A stretch of DNA of 64,000 nt from an uncultured Alphaproteobacteria bacterium (GTDB lineage: Bacteria; Pseudomonadota; Alphaproteobacteria; UBA2966): contig OY282368.1 of NCBI GenBank assembly GCA_958295725.1, forward strand, positions 2,192,001 to 2,256,000. The letters run 5' to 3'. Of this stretch, positions 31,972 to 40,965 are shown piece after piece (position 1 is the first letter of the stretch; every line of letters starts with the position of its first letter). A model generated the notes under the pieces. It was not told the origin of the DNA. It ran no database searches and worked only from the letters and a program-made list of their open reading frames with translations. A program made the translations under genes and the position numbers.

Positions 31972-32499
31972 TCACGCCGCCTTCCGTTTCCGTCGAGACG
32001 CCGACGCGGACGCGGCCGTGCCGCCCCGCGCCACGGCGGCCGCGTTCTTCCCGTCGCGGCCTTCCGCGAGAAGGTTGCCGTCGCCGCCGAGGGGGCGCTT
32101 CGCCAGCAGCTCGGCCTCCTGTCTGGTCACGCCGCGGCGGAAGGACTTCCCGCTGCCGGCGTGGAGGACGTCCCACTTCCCGGCGCCGACGTGCGTGGCC
32201 TCGAAGTCGAGGTCCGGGCTCCCCCCGCCCCGGCGCCATCTCGCGATCCGCGTGACGATCACGCGATGCCGGTCCTCGAAGGCCACCTCGTAGGTCGCCT
32301 TCTCCCAGGCGCCGTCGTCCAGGTCGCGGCGCACCGCGATCTCGTCGCCGGGGCCGTTGAAATGGCCGCGGCAGGGCAGGAAGTAGTTCTCGGACTCGAT
32401 CGCCTCGCGGGAATCCCCGGTGCGGTACTTGAGCTCCGTGAAGACCTGGCTCGGGTTCTCCGATCCGGTCATCAGGTGCGGCTTGGCGCGGTTGGTCAT
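31972..32499 (-). CDS. Phage structural-operon protein, unknown function
   Basis: The protein has 175 residues. The first ~120 look globular (E-S-E-N-Y-F-L-P-C-R-G-H-F-N-G-P-G-D near the start), and the end is a basic Ala/Ser-rich tail finishing R-R-K-R-K-A-A. It stands between the two-hairpin gap and the adaptor gene. I recognise no family. Confidence 0.55.
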   Translation of the reverse strand: MTNRAKPHLMTGSENPSQVFTELKYRTGDSREAIESENYFLPCRGHFNGPGDEIAVRRDLDDGAWEKATYEVAFEDRHRVIVTRIARWRRGGGSPDLDFEATHVGAGKWDVLHAGSGKSFRRGVTRQEAELLAKRPLGGDGNLLAEGRDGKNAAAVARGGTAASASASRRKRKAA

Positions 32500-32554
32500 G
32501 TTCGGTCGCCTCTCGGGTCGTTCGGGAACGCGCGGTCGGCCGCGCGGAAGGAGC

Positions 32555-32609
32555 GGGGCGGAGCGTCCGGCTCCGCCCCCTCTCCCGTCCCGGGCCTCGC
32601 GCCCGGGAC
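32555..32609 (-). terminator. Two tandem strong hairpins after the 94-aa phage gene
   Basis: GGGGCGGAGC (32555-32564) pairs perfectly with GCTCCGCCCC (32570-32579), and GTCCCGGGC (32587-32595) with GCCCGGGAC (32601-32609); both loops are five bases. They lie just downstream of the stop at 32615. No T-run follows, so partial termination or mRNA processing are both possible. Confidence 0.5.
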
Positions 32610-32614
32610 CGTCG

Positions 32615-32899
32615 TCAGTCGGTGTCGGTGGTCGCGATCGCGGCGGCGTCGGACACGTCGACCGCGCCGCCCGCGCTGGACACCACGACGTGGTGCCCGA
32701 GCGCGGTCACGGACCTGGGCGCGGCGGCGTCGTCGACCTGCTCGACCAGGATGATGTCGCCGACGTTCAACTGGCCGGAGGCCCCGTTGAAGTAGCCCGC
32801 CGTGTCGACCGTCGCCGGCGTGTCCGCGGTGAGGTAGTGGTAGTAGCCCACCGGGCCCAGGTCGCGGATCTGCGTGAGTCGTCTCGCGACGAACGCCAT
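32615..32899 (-). CDS. Small phage head-associated protein
   Basis: The protein has 94 residues, with T-P-A-T-V-D-T-A-G-Y-F-N and V-G-D-I-I-L-V-E-Q-V-D-D. The T-V-D-T-A-G-Y-F-N element is familiar from small proteins encoded right after the capsid gene in BPP-1-like phages. It may decorate or stabilise the head. It begins 14 bases after the capsid stop. Confidence 0.6.
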   Translation of the reverse strand: MAFVARRLTQIRDLGPVGYYHYLTADTPATVDTAGYFNGASGQLNVGDIILVEQVDDAAAPRSVTALGHHVVVSSAGGAVDVSDAAAIATTDTD

Positions 32900-32912
32900 T
32901 GTCCCGTCCTCC

Positions 32913-33803
32913 CTACGACGTCGCGATGGCGGCGGTATCGTCGAGGTTGCCTTCGACGACGCCGGTGTCGTCGATCAGGCAGGCGCCGCCGCTCATCATG
33001 TGGTTGACGAAATGCGCCGCCCGGTCGCCGTGCCAGGTGATGTCGGCGACCACCGGCGCGTTCCCGGCAACGTTGCCCGCCGCCTTGGCCGAGGCGTAGC
33101 CGACGGCGCTCCTGTGCCAGACGAACACCTTGGCCGTGGCCGTGCCCTTGCCGGGACAGCCGGAGTGCTGCTTCCACTTGACGTTCATCCACTCCTTCCA
33201 GCGGGGCCCCGCGGGGGCTCCCTCCGTGAAGGGCAGGCCGTTCGCTCCGACGTAGTCGGCGGAAGCGAACTCCTTGACCGTCATGGCCTGGGCCCACGCC
33301 CGGGGCGTCAGCACGCCGTAACGGCCGTCGTCGTTGGGCGCGTCGTTGTCGTCGAGCGCCTCCACCATCCCCAGCAGCGAACTCAGGATGTGGGCGCGGC
33401 CGGTGACGTTCCAGGAGACGACGGTCTGCGTCGTGGCGTCGAGCTTGTCGAAGATCTGCTCGTCGACCTTGCGGCCGAGCGCCCAGGCGCCTCCGTCGGC
33501 GATCGCGCCCCGCTCGTCGTGGTCGATCTTGGCCTCGTCGAGCCTGTCGACCCAGTCGCCCGCGTAGAAGTCCTCGAGGGCGCAGACGACCGCCGTATGG
33601 GCCAGGTTCATCGGCGTGATGGCGCCGTGGCGGTCCTTGGTGGTCGCCGTTCCCTTGCCGATCTTCTGGTAGGTGGTCGAGCTGCCGACCACGTTGGTCT
33701 TCCGTCGCGCGGCCATCCGGAGGTGGCCGCCCTGGCGCTGGAAGACGTTGTGCACCTCGCGTTCGTACTGCTTCACGAACGCGACGTCGATCGAAGTGGA
33801 CAT
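32913..33803 (-). CDS. Major capsid protein (podoviral, BPP-1-like)
   Basis: The protein has 296 residues. The opening (F-V-K-Q-Y-E-R-E-V-H-N-V-F-Q-R-Q-G-G-H-L-R) and the middle with A-L-G-R-K-V-D-E-Q-I-F-D-K-L are typical of the capsid family of BPP-1-like podoviruses. Order portal, scaffold, capsid, small head protein, adaptor agrees. The reading frame is intact, so the head could still be made. Confidence 0.75.
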   Translation of the reverse strand: MSTSIDVAFVKQYEREVHNVFQRQGGHLRMAARRKTNVVGSSTTYQKIGKGTATTKDRHGAITPMNLAHTAVVCALEDFYAGDWVDRLDEAKIDHDERGAIADGGAWALGRKVDEQIFDKLDATTQTVVSWNVTGRAHILSSLLGMVEALDDNDAPNDDGRYGVLTPRAWAQAMTVKEFASADYVGANGLPFTEGAPAGPRWKEWMNVKWKQHSGCPGKGTATAKVFVWHRSAVGYASAKAAGNVAGNAPVVADITWHGDRAAHFVNHMMSGGACLIDDTGVVEGNLDDTAAIATS

Positions 33804-34069
33804 CGTGTCCCTCCCTGCATGATCGCGATTGGATCGCGGTTACGGTCGGATGGATGTCCGTGTGCGCGAGGGTGTCCCCGCCCCGGCTCCCGGAGAGCGG
33901 GGGAAGGGGGCTCGCGGATCGGACTTGCCGGGCGTCGGGGCCGTATCGGTGCGGGTGTCCCCGCCGCCGCCGGGTTTTCGCGGCCGGCGACGGCGAGGGG
34001 CGCGGATACGGGGTGTCCTGCGTCCGGGAAACGGTCGGCCGCCTCTCGGGCGACCGGGATCTCTTGACA

Positions 34070-34098
34070 CTCCTCCCCCCTCGAACGAGGGGGAGGAG
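34070..34098 (-). terminator. Hairpin after the scaffold gene; rest of the 314-base gap empty
   Basis: CTCCTCCCC-C-CTCG and CGAGGGGGAGGAG form a stem of about 13 pairs with one bulge around an AA loop, shortly downstream of the scaffold stop at 34118. In the remaining bases of the gap 33804-34117 I see no coding frame and no further site apart from a plausible leader for the capsid gene. Confidence 0.5.
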
Positions 34099-34117
34099 AT
34101 CCTTTCGGGACAGGCTC

Positions 34118-34987
34118 TCAGTCGGCCGCGGGGTGGACGCCCCCGGCGCCGTAGAGCGCCTCGCTGATCTCGCGGGCGCGCCTCTGGTGGTGTTCGTTGG
34201 CGCGGTAGTCGGGCCGGTTCATCAGTTCGTCCAGCTCGGCCTCGAGCGCGGCGTCGCCGCCGCCGAGGTCGCGGTCCGCCTTGCCGAGGTGCGGATGATC
34301 CATGAACGACGGCGCCACCGCGGCCAGCGCTTCCGCGAACCGCGCGTTCCAGAGCTTCGGGTCGTCCGCGAGGCCCAGGGCCTCGCGCCGCCCGCCCGGG
34401 AACAGGATGTCGCCGACCCGCCACGCCTTCTCGTAGTTGGCGGCCGCGTCCTCGCCCCACGCCTCCTGGATCCTTCCGTGCGCCTCCAGGTGCGCCTTTC
34501 GGTCCTCTTCCCGCGCCGTCCGCGCGTTCTCGAGCTCCCAGGTCATCAGGGCCTCGACCTGGTCCCGCGTCAGGCCGATGCCGTGCGCCTTCTCGAAGAA
34601 CGCCGTCTGCCGCGCCTCGTCGAATCCGTCGCCGTCGGTCCTCGGCGGCCGGTAGCCGCTCGCCTCCCTCGGCCGGCCCAGCCGCTCCAGGAACCTGGCG
34701 CGCTCCTCCCCGGTCGCGTCGTCGCCGGGGACGAACAGCGCCGAGTCCATCTTGGCGCGGAGCTCGGCGTGACCGTTCAGGAGATCGCCGAGCGACTTGT
34801 AGCGCCCGGCGGTCTTCAGGTGCTCGACAGGCACGTCCTTCAGCCAGCTTCCGTCCTTGTCGCCGTCTCGGCCGCTCTCGCCGTCTACGGCGCCGGCGTC
34901 GCCGCCCCCCTCGGGGGCGCTCGAGGCGGCGTTCGGGTCCGCGAGACCGGCCCGGTCCGACGTGTCTTCGGGATCGTGGATGCTCAT
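34118..34987 (-). CDS. Phage scaffolding-like protein
   Basis: The protein has 289 residues. An acidic, low-complexity N-terminus (~1-45) is followed by L-K-T-A-G-R-Y-K-S-L-G-D-L-L and a helical body with D-G-F-D-E-A-R-Q-T-A-F-F-E-K-A-H-G-I-G-L-T. That combination is the usual form of podoviral/siphoviral scaffold or capsid assembly proteins. ATG 34987 is preferred to 34999 because GGAG lies six bases before it. The start overlaps the stop of the Bbp19-like gene. Confidence 0.7.
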   Translation of the reverse strand: MSIHDPEDTSDRAGLADPNAASSAPEGGGDAGAVDGESGRDGDKDGSWLKDVPVEHLKTAGRYKSLGDLLNGHAELRAKMDSALFVPGDDATGEERARFLERLGRPREASGYRPPRTDGDGFDEARQTAFFEKAHGIGLTRDQVEALMTWELENARTAREEDRKAHLEAHGRIQEAWGEDAAANYEKAWRVGDILFPGGRREALGLADDPKLWNARFAEALAAVAPSFMDHPHLGKADRDLGGGDAALEAELDELMNRPDYRANEHHQRRAREISEALYGAGGVHPAAD

Positions 34988-35316
34988 CGGTCGCTCCATG
35001 GGTTCATCAATGCGTTGACGTGCCGCGGCGCCCGCGACAGGTCGGCCGCCGCCCGGCCGGCCTCCACGCCGGCGATCTCGATCATGTCCTCGATCCGTAT
35101 CAGCACGTCGCGCTGCGCCGAGCGCATCTCGGTCGCGCGCGCGTCGTCCGCCGTCGTCGAGCCGCCGTAGCAGCGCCGCAGGTCCGCGAGGACGCGCGCG
35201 CCGGCTTCGGTGGCGAAGCACGCGCGGTAGAGCGCCGCCAGACTCCGCGTCCACGCGGCGGCCTTCCGGCCCTCGGCCTCGAAGCGCGCCCGACGGTCGT
35301 CGATGGTGCCGGTCAA
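34984..35316 (-). CDS. Bbp19-like phage protein
   Basis: The protein has 110 residues starting at TTG 35316, which follows GGAGGAACGGAA. The core A-C-F-A-T-E-A-G-A-R-V-L-A-D-L and the following helix with Q-R-D-V-L-I-R-I are those of the small Bbp19 family encoded between portal and scaffold genes in BPP-1-like phages. The function is unknown; it is a good marker of this phage type. Confidence 0.65.
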   Translation of the reverse strand: MTGTIDDRRARFEAEGRKAAAWTRSLAALYRACFATEAGARVLADLRRCYGGSTTADDARATEMRSAQRDVLIRIEDMIEIAGVEAGRAAADLSRAPRHVNALMNPWSDR

Positions 35317-35427
35317 TTCCGTTCCTCCGGATGGAAGGCCGGGGAGCCGCCGACGGCGCGGCCCCGGCCGCATACGGGAGCGGTGTCGTTTCCGGGCGTC
35401 CGGGGAAACCGGTCTCCGAACGCGAAA

Positions 35428-35450
35428 GGGGCGCCCGCTCGGGGCGCCCC
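35428..35450 (-). terminator. Strong hairpin after the portal/100-aa frame
   Basis: GGGGCGCCC (35428-35436) pairs with GGGCGCCCC (35442-35450) around a five-base loop, 26 bases after the stop at 35476. No T-run. It is the third such hairpin between structural genes. Confidence 0.45.
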
Positions 35451-35475
35451 TGGACGATCCCTCGTGCGGTCCCGC

Positions 35476-35778
35476 TCAAGGCTTATGGTAACCCGCGATC
35501 GTCGGGGTGATTTCCGCCCTCACCCAGCCGCGGCTCGTCAAGGCGCCGGCCGCCTCCTCGGTGCGGGGAAAGACGAAGAAGCCTCCCTGTATCACCGCCG
35601 CGACGAAGCGCCCCGACGCCTCGACGCCGTGCCGCCCGAGCAGCATCACGGGGTCGGTCTCGGCATCGAATACGCGCTCGCTCAGCTCGCGGAACTCCCT
35701 GTCGGTCCGGGAAAGACGCTCCTTTATCCCCGCAACGTCCCGCTTCAGCAAAGTCAAGTCCCGTTTCTGCAGTTCCAC
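35476..35778 (-). CDS. Putative 100-aa coiled-coil phage protein (GTG start), in frame with the portal
   Basis: From GTG 35778 the frame reads V-E-L-Q-K-R-D-L-T-L-L-K-R-D-V-A-G-I-K-E, a coiled coil, then a compact domain with G-G-F-F-V-F-P-R-T. The GTG overlaps the end of the 61-aa membrane protein by 25 bases. The sequence looks like genuine protein, unlike the Arg-rich stretch upstream in the same frame. Either it is an independent gene, or it and the 61-aa protein were one gene split by a frameshift at about 35776. Confidence 0.5.
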   Translation of the reverse strand: MELQKRDLTLLKRDVAGIKERLSRTDREFRELSERVFDAETDPVMLLGRHGVEASGRFVAAVIQGGFFVFPRTEEAAGALTSRGWVRAEITPTIAGYHKP

Positions 35779-37629
35779 CGGCGGATATCTCCGCGCATCT
35801 CGCCGATCTCTCCGCGCATCTCGCCGATGGCCTCGTAGAGACCGTCTATCCGCGTCGTCAGGTTGTAGCTCAGCGCCGCCACGACGCCGACGACGAGTAC
35901 GAGCGCGGTCTGGACGACGTTGCGTATGGTTTCGGCCATGACCCGTTTCCGCGGCGCCCGCCTCTCGGGCGCCCGATCCCGCCCCACGAACGGGAACGTT
36001 AAGCGCCGCCGGGCTCCAATGCAAGCCGCGCCCGGCGAGTCGCCGGCATCGCGCGAAGCGTGGACGGGCGCGGTCCGTCCGTCGCCTAGCCCGCCGCCGC
36101 CGCGCGGCGTTCACCGTCTCCTCGTCGACGATCCATTTGCGCGGGACGCCGACGTCGTCGGGCACGTCGCGGGCGATCCGGTCGAAGTCGTAGTGATCGA
36201 GCATCCCGGGGACCGAGTTCGCCAGCGGCCCGATCAGCGCGAAGGCGTCCTGGAGCGACCGGGCGCTCGCCATCTTCCGCGCCCGCGCCAGCGGCGAGAC
36301 GAAGTCGATCTCGACGCTCTCGGCCCGTAGCAACGCCCTGGGCGCCGGCCCGAAGGCGCCGGCCCGGAACATCATCGTCCAGCAGGTCTCGACCAGCGGG
36401 TCGAGCAGCTCCGTCTCGGCGCGCGCCACGGCCGGGCTGGTGAGCTGCTGGCGCCGTTCCCGCCGGTCGAGCACCTCGGTCGCGGTGACGTTCGCGCCGC
36501 CCTCGCGGAGGCCGAGCACGTCGTCGAGGAAGCCCTGCGCGATCGCCTGGCGCAGGTCGTTCTCCTTGGCCCGCGCCGCGCCGAGATCGCCGTGGCCCTG
36601 CAACGCCCTGATCTCGCCCGAGACGACCGGGTCGTAGACGTTGCGCGCGCCGGGCGTGAGGCTCAGCCGCCCGATCAGCGATTCGTCCGGGAACAGCCAG
36701 GGCGGATAGACCGACAGCGCCAGCCCCTCGGCGCCGTACTTGACGATGGTGTTGAGCGTCTTCACGTCCGGCAGGACGTCCATGGCCGGACCCCGGCCCC
36801 ACACCTCGCCCGCGGACTTCGACCACCGGGGCGTGAAGTAGCGCCGGTCCCGGAAGCCGCCCTTCGAGACGATCTTCTCGTGCTCGACGTCGACGTAGAC
36901 GCTGACCCAGTCGGCGCCCGAGATGGACCTGTCGCCGGCCCGTCGCGTCTCCTTCAGCAACGGATCGCCGCGGCGGTAGACGGCGTGCACGAACTCCCGC
37001 TTCCGTTCGTCCCCGCCCGGCCCGTCCTTCTCCAGCTCCCGCGCGATGTCGTCGTCGAGGACGGCGTCCCCGAAGTGGATCCTCGCCTGCCGCGCCGTGA
37101 ATTCCATGGCGCGGAACACCGTGTCGACGATGCCGTCGGGTCCCTCGTCGATGGCGTATTCGCCGACCGCGAGGTTGCGGAAGACGAAGCCGTTGAAGCC
37201 CGGCCGCCGGATCCGGCGCTCGTCGACGAACAGCCCGCCGGTCCCGACGCCGATCAGGTCGAGCAGCGTCTCCGGGACCTCGCCGTAGAAGTTGGACCCG
37301 TGAAGCGCCTCGTAGAGCCGGTCCGCCGAGCCGTCGAGCCACGCCTCGACCTCTCCCACGCCCTCGAGTCCGGCGGCGCGGAGCGAGAACCAGCGGTCCG
37401 CCGGGCTCGCCATCAGGCCCATCAGGGTCGAGGCCAGCCGCCGCATGAAGCGCGTCGCCGTCGCGTCGAAACGCTTCTCGGCCCGTTTCCCGCCGGCGCG
37501 CGCCGCGCGGCCGACCGGGGCGCGCACCGGGAGGATATGGTCGAACACGTCCTGCCAGTGCTCCTCCCACGCGGCCCTGCGGGCCTTCAGCGTCGACCAG
37601 CGGTCGAGGATGTCGCGCGCGTCGGCCAC
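35476..37629 (-). CDS. Portal (head-to-tail connector) protein; frame runs on past its natural end
   Basis: The first ~515 residues from the GTG at 37629 are a podoviral head-tail connector: R-D-I-L-D-R-W-S-T-L-K-A-R-R near the start, then F-D-A-T-A-T, G-L-M-A-S-P-A-D-R-W-F and V-S-V-Y-V-D. After K-W-I-V-D-E-E-T-V-N-A-A-R (about 36100) the frame has no stop and continues as an Arg-rich, shadow-like stretch across the 61-aa gene into the 100-aa domain, giving 717 codons. One base shift inside a (CGG)n run at ~36090-36105 would stop it at 36086-36088. The conserved portal is 36100-37629; the tail may be an artefact or a real fusion. Confidence 0.7.
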   Translation of the reverse strand: MADARDILDRWSTLKARRAAWEEHWQDVFDHILPVRAPVGRAARAGGKRAEKRFDATATRFMRRLASTLMGLMASPADRWFSLRAAGLEGVGEVEAWLDGSADRLYEALHGSNFYGEVPETLLDLIGVGTGGLFVDERRIRRPGFNGFVFRNLAVGEYAIDEGPDGIVDTVFRAMEFTARQARIHFGDAVLDDDIARELEKDGPGGDERKREFVHAVYRRGDPLLKETRRAGDRSISGADWVSVYVDVEHEKIVSKGGFRDRRYFTPRWSKSAGEVWGRGPAMDVLPDVKTLNTIVKYGAEGLALSVYPPWLFPDESLIGRLSLTPGARNVYDPVVSGEIRALQGHGDLGAARAKENDLRQAIAQGFLDDVLGLREGGANVTATEVLDRRERRQQLTSPAVARAETELLDPLVETCWTMMFRAGAFGPAPRALLRAESVEIDFVSPLARARKMASARSLQDAFALIGPLANSVPGMLDHYDFDRIARDVPDDVGVPRKWIVDEETVNAARRRRARRRTDRARPRFARCRRLAGRGLHWSPAALNVPVRGAGSGAREAGAAETGHGRNHTQRRPDRARTRRRRRGGAELQPDDADRRSLRGHRRDARRDRRDARRYPPVELQKRDLTLLKRDVAGIKERLSRTDREFRELSERVFDAETDPVMLLGRHGVEASGRFVAAVIQGGFFVFPRTEEAAGALTSRGWVRAEITPTIAGYHKP
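35754..35939 (-). CDS. 61-aa membrane protein with coiled-coil repeats
   Basis: The protein has a transmembrane helix (V-V-Q-T-A-L-V-L-V-V-G-V-V-A-A-L-S-Y) at 8-25 followed by I-G-E-M-R-G-E-I-G-E-M-R-G-D-I, a short tandem repeat. It lies antisense to nothing and in a different frame from the portal extension. The size and topology recall phage spanin- or holin-like small proteins, or the anchor of the adjoining coiled-coil protein. Confidence 0.5.
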   Translation of the reverse strand: MAETIRNVVQTALVLVVGVVAALSYNLTTRIDGLYEAIGEMRGEIGEMRGDIRRWNCRNGT

Positions 37630-37632
37630 GGA

Positions 37633-38431
<799 letters not shown>

Positions 38432-38457
<26 letters not shown>

Positions 38458-38863
38458 TCGAGAACCTCCCGATGCGCCGCACCGCGCGGCCGCCGTCGAG
38501 GCGCGTCCACCGCGCCGTACCCGTGCCGCAGCGCGACACGAGATGGTCCCTGAAGGCGCGGACGTGCGCCCGGGCGTCGCCGAACGGCGCCGCGAAGTTC
38601 AATACCCAGAGCCGGTCCCCCGACCGCATGTCGCCGGGCCGCAGGCGGCGCGTCCGCGTCGCGAACCCGGCCTCCGCTTCCGCGTCCAGCCACGCCCAGG
38701 TCCCGAACGCCGCCGGCGTCACCCATGCCTGGCCGAGGGCCAGGCAGGGCAGGACGGTGCGGTCGAGATCGGCGACCGTGTGGGTCCGGTAGATCTCCGA
38801 GGCCGCCATCAGGGCGACGATCCGCCCCAGCCGCTCGTCGACCGTCTTCGCCGTGTCCGTCAC
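38432..38863 (-). CDS. HlyC/RTX-type lysine acyltransferase-like protein of the phage operon
   Basis: The protein has 143 residues. Y-R-T-H-T-V-A-D-L, L-P-C-L-A-L-G-Q, G-T-W-A-W-L, and R-S-G-D-R-L-W-V-L-N-F-A-A-P-F-G-D follow the order of HlyC (active-site His near the N-terminus and the S-G-D-R-x-W ... A-P-F-G block). HlyC transfers a fatty acyl chain to lysines of RTX toxins. Similar genes occur near portal genes in some phages, with unknown targets. GTG 38863 is chosen because GAAGGGGG lies seven bases upstream; the frame is open to 38905. First gene of the minus-strand module. Confidence 0.7.
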
Positions 38864-39029
38864 GCGGTTCCCCCTTCGCCGCCCGGCACGGCGCTTTCCG
38901 CGCATCCCCGGGAGGGCCGGCGTCCCGCCGGCGTCCCGCGAAGCGCGAACGGGCCGCCGCCGGGGAGCGTCCGGTCGCCGCGGGCGCGGACGTTCGGGAC
39001 CGTGTTTCGCCGAATGGGCGAACGTCCCG

Positions 39030-39160
39030 CGATGCTATTTCAGGATGATGCCCGAAGTGTGCATAGTGTGCAAGAGAAAAATGACATTTTCGGTAAATTT
39101 TTTGTGATCAGGGAGAAAATCCCCGGAATCCGCCGTTCCGCGGCGTCTTGACAAGACGCC
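39030..39160. promoter_or_regulatory. A+T-rich gap with inverted repeat, probable divergent control region
   Basis: Between the phage module and the GMC gene, 39030-39120 is clearly A+T-rich (e.g. CGGTAAATTTTTTGTGATCA). At 39142-39160 an inverted repeat GGCGTCTT-gac-AAGACGCC contains a TTGACA. Such a site is suited to an operator or -35 element for the plus-strand oxidoreductase. No clear -10 follows. It may also hold the promoter of the phage module or the edge of the insertion. Confidence 0.35.
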
Positions 39161-39199
39161 CCGGCCCCCGTCTCGTTCGGCGCATGGGCGCGCGGTTCC

Positions 39200-40855
39200 A
39201 TGACCGGTGACGGGTCCGCCGGGCGGGTCCGGCAGGAGGAGGGCCGGTTCGACTACGTCGTGGTCGGGGCGGGTTCGGCCGGGGCCGCGCTCGCCGAACG
39301 CCTGACCGCCGGCGGGCGCCGCCGGGTGCTGCTGCTGGAGGCGGGAGGCGAGGACAAGGGCCGCTGGCTGCACATCCCGCTCGGCATCGGCAAGCTGATC
39401 ACCGGCAGCCGGTACGTCTGGCCGTTCTCGACCGAGCCCGAGCCCGAACTGAAGGGGCGGCGGATGTATTGGCCGCGCGGCAAGGTCCTGGGCGGCTCCA
39501 GCAGCGTCAACGGCATGGTGTTCGTGCGCGGCGACGCGGAGCGATACGACCGCTGGCGCGATTCGGGATGTCCCGGCTGGGGCTACGACGACGTGCTGCC
39601 CTGCTTCAAGCGCCTCGAGGACCGGCTCGGCGGCGACCCCGCCTACCGCGGGTCGGGCGGCCCCGTCGCCGTCGTCGACGTCCCCCACCGGGACCGGTTG
39701 AGCGAGGCGTTCTACCGGGCCTGCGTGCAGCAGGGCATACCCGAGAACCCCGACTACAACGGCGCGGCGTATCCCGGCGTCTCCTATCTCCAGCTGTCGA
39801 TCCGCGACGGGCGGCGGTGCAGCACCGCCGTCGCCTATCTGCGCCCGGCGCGCCGCCGGCCCAACCTGCGCGTGGTGACGGAAGCCCGGGTCGACGCGGT
39901 CGTCGTCGAGGGGAACCGGGCGGCGGGCGTGCGCTACCGCGCTGCCGGCGGCGAGGTCCGCGAGGCCAGGGCGGACGCCGAGGTCGTCCTGTGCGCCGGC
40001 CCCGTCATGTCGCCGCGGCTCCTGGAGCTGTCGGGGATCGGCGACCCGGACGTCCTCGGGAGGGCCGGGATCCGGCCGGTGGCGAGCCTGCCCGGGGTCG
40101 GCGAGAACCTCCAGGACCACCTTCAGGTGCGGATCAGCTACCACTGCGCCCTGCCGATCACGGTCAACGACCTGCTCAACAGCCGCTGGCGCGGGTTGCG
40201 CGCCGGCCTGCGGTACGCGTTGCTGCGCAAGGGGCTGCTGGCCACGCCGTCGGTCTCGGTGCACGCCATAACCGCGGAGGCCGGGGGCGACGCCCGGCCC
40301 ACGCTCAAGATGCAGCTCGCGCACGTGAGCGGCGCCGACCGCTACGCCATCACCGGCGGGTCGGGCGTCGACCCGCACCCGGGCTTCACCATCGGCACGT
40401 TCAACCTTCACCCCGAGTCCCGGGGGTCCGTCCACATCGCGTCGAGCGACCCCGCGGCGGCGCCGGAGATCCGCGCCAACTACCTGTCGACCGAACGGGA
40501 CCTCGCCCTGAGCCTCGCCGCCCTCAAGCTCACGCGGAAGATCGCCGCGCGGCCCGCGCTGCGCGAGCTCGTCGTCCGCGAGGTGCTGCCCGGCGCCGGG
40601 GCGGCGACCGACGACGACCTGATCGACTACGCGCGCTCGGCCGGGCAGACGAGCTGGCACCCGATCGGCACGTGCCGGATGGGCGCGGACTCCGGGGCGG
40701 TGGTCGACCACGAGCTCAAGGTGCACGGCATCGTCGGCCTGCGGGTGGCGGATTCGTCGGTGTTTCCCTTCATGACCTCGTCGAACACCAACGCGCCGTC
40801 GATCATGGTGGGCGAGCGCTGCGCCGACCTGCTGACGGGCGGGCGGGCGGCGTAG
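39200..40855 (+). CDS. GMC-family flavin oxidoreductase (choline dehydrogenase-like)
   Basis: The protein has 551 residues. FAD-binding V-V-V-G-A-G-S-A-G near residue 17, G-G-S-S-S-V-N-G-M near 100, the second GMC signature (G-P-V-M-S-P-R-L-L-E-L-S-G-I-G), the catalytic region H-P-I-G-T-C-R-M-G and S-N-T-N-A-P-S near the end give a complete enzyme. It oxidises an alcohol to the aldehyde with FAD. The alcohol (choline, polyethylene glycol, other) is not determinable. It is a host gene that bounds the phage module on the right. Confidence 0.88.
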   Translation: MTGDGSAGRVRQEEGRFDYVVVGAGSAGAALAERLTAGGRRRVLLLEAGGEDKGRWLHIPLGIGKLITGSRYVWPFSTEPEPELKGRRMYWPRGKVLGGSSSVNGMVFVRGDAERYDRWRDSGCPGWGYDDVLPCFKRLEDRLGGDPAYRGSGGPVAVVDVPHRDRLSEAFYRACVQQGIPENPDYNGAAYPGVSYLQLSIRDGRRCSTAVAYLRPARRRPNLRVVTEARVDAVVVEGNRAAGVRYRAAGGEVREARADAEVVLCAGPVMSPRLLELSGIGDPDVLGRAGIRPVASLPGVGENLQDHLQVRISYHCALPITVNDLLNSRWRGLRAGLRYALLRKGLLATPSVSVHAITAEAGGDARPTLKMQLAHVSGADRYAITGGSGVDPHPGFTIGTFNLHPESRGSVHIASSDPAAAPEIRANYLSTERDLALSLAALKLTRKIAARPALRELVVREVLPGAGAATDDDLIDYARSAGQTSWHPIGTCRMGADSGAVVDHELKVHGIVGLRVADSSVFPFMTSSNTNAPSIMVGERCADLLTGGRAA

Positions 40856-40902
40856 GGGCGGCCGGGCGCGGGACGGCATCCCGACCGCGAAGCGCCGGCG
40901 AC

Positions 40903-40937
40903 AAAAAAACCGCCGCGCCCCCGGGGGGACGCGGCGG
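40903..40937 (-). terminator. Rho-independent terminator of the surface lipoprotein gene
   Basis: Read on the minus strand, CCCGCCGCG and CGCGGCGG arms around a C/G-rich middle are followed by seven Ts (A-run at 40903-40909). It lies 29 bases after the lipoprotein stop, between convergent genes. Confidence 0.8.
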
Positions 40938-40965
40938 GTCCGGGACCGAGCAGCGGGTGGGGCCG

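Noticed and set aside
34061..34117. Insertion sequence end near the hairpin downstream of the scaffold gene
   Set aside because: The inverted repeat is a single hairpin; no transposase or target duplication is present.
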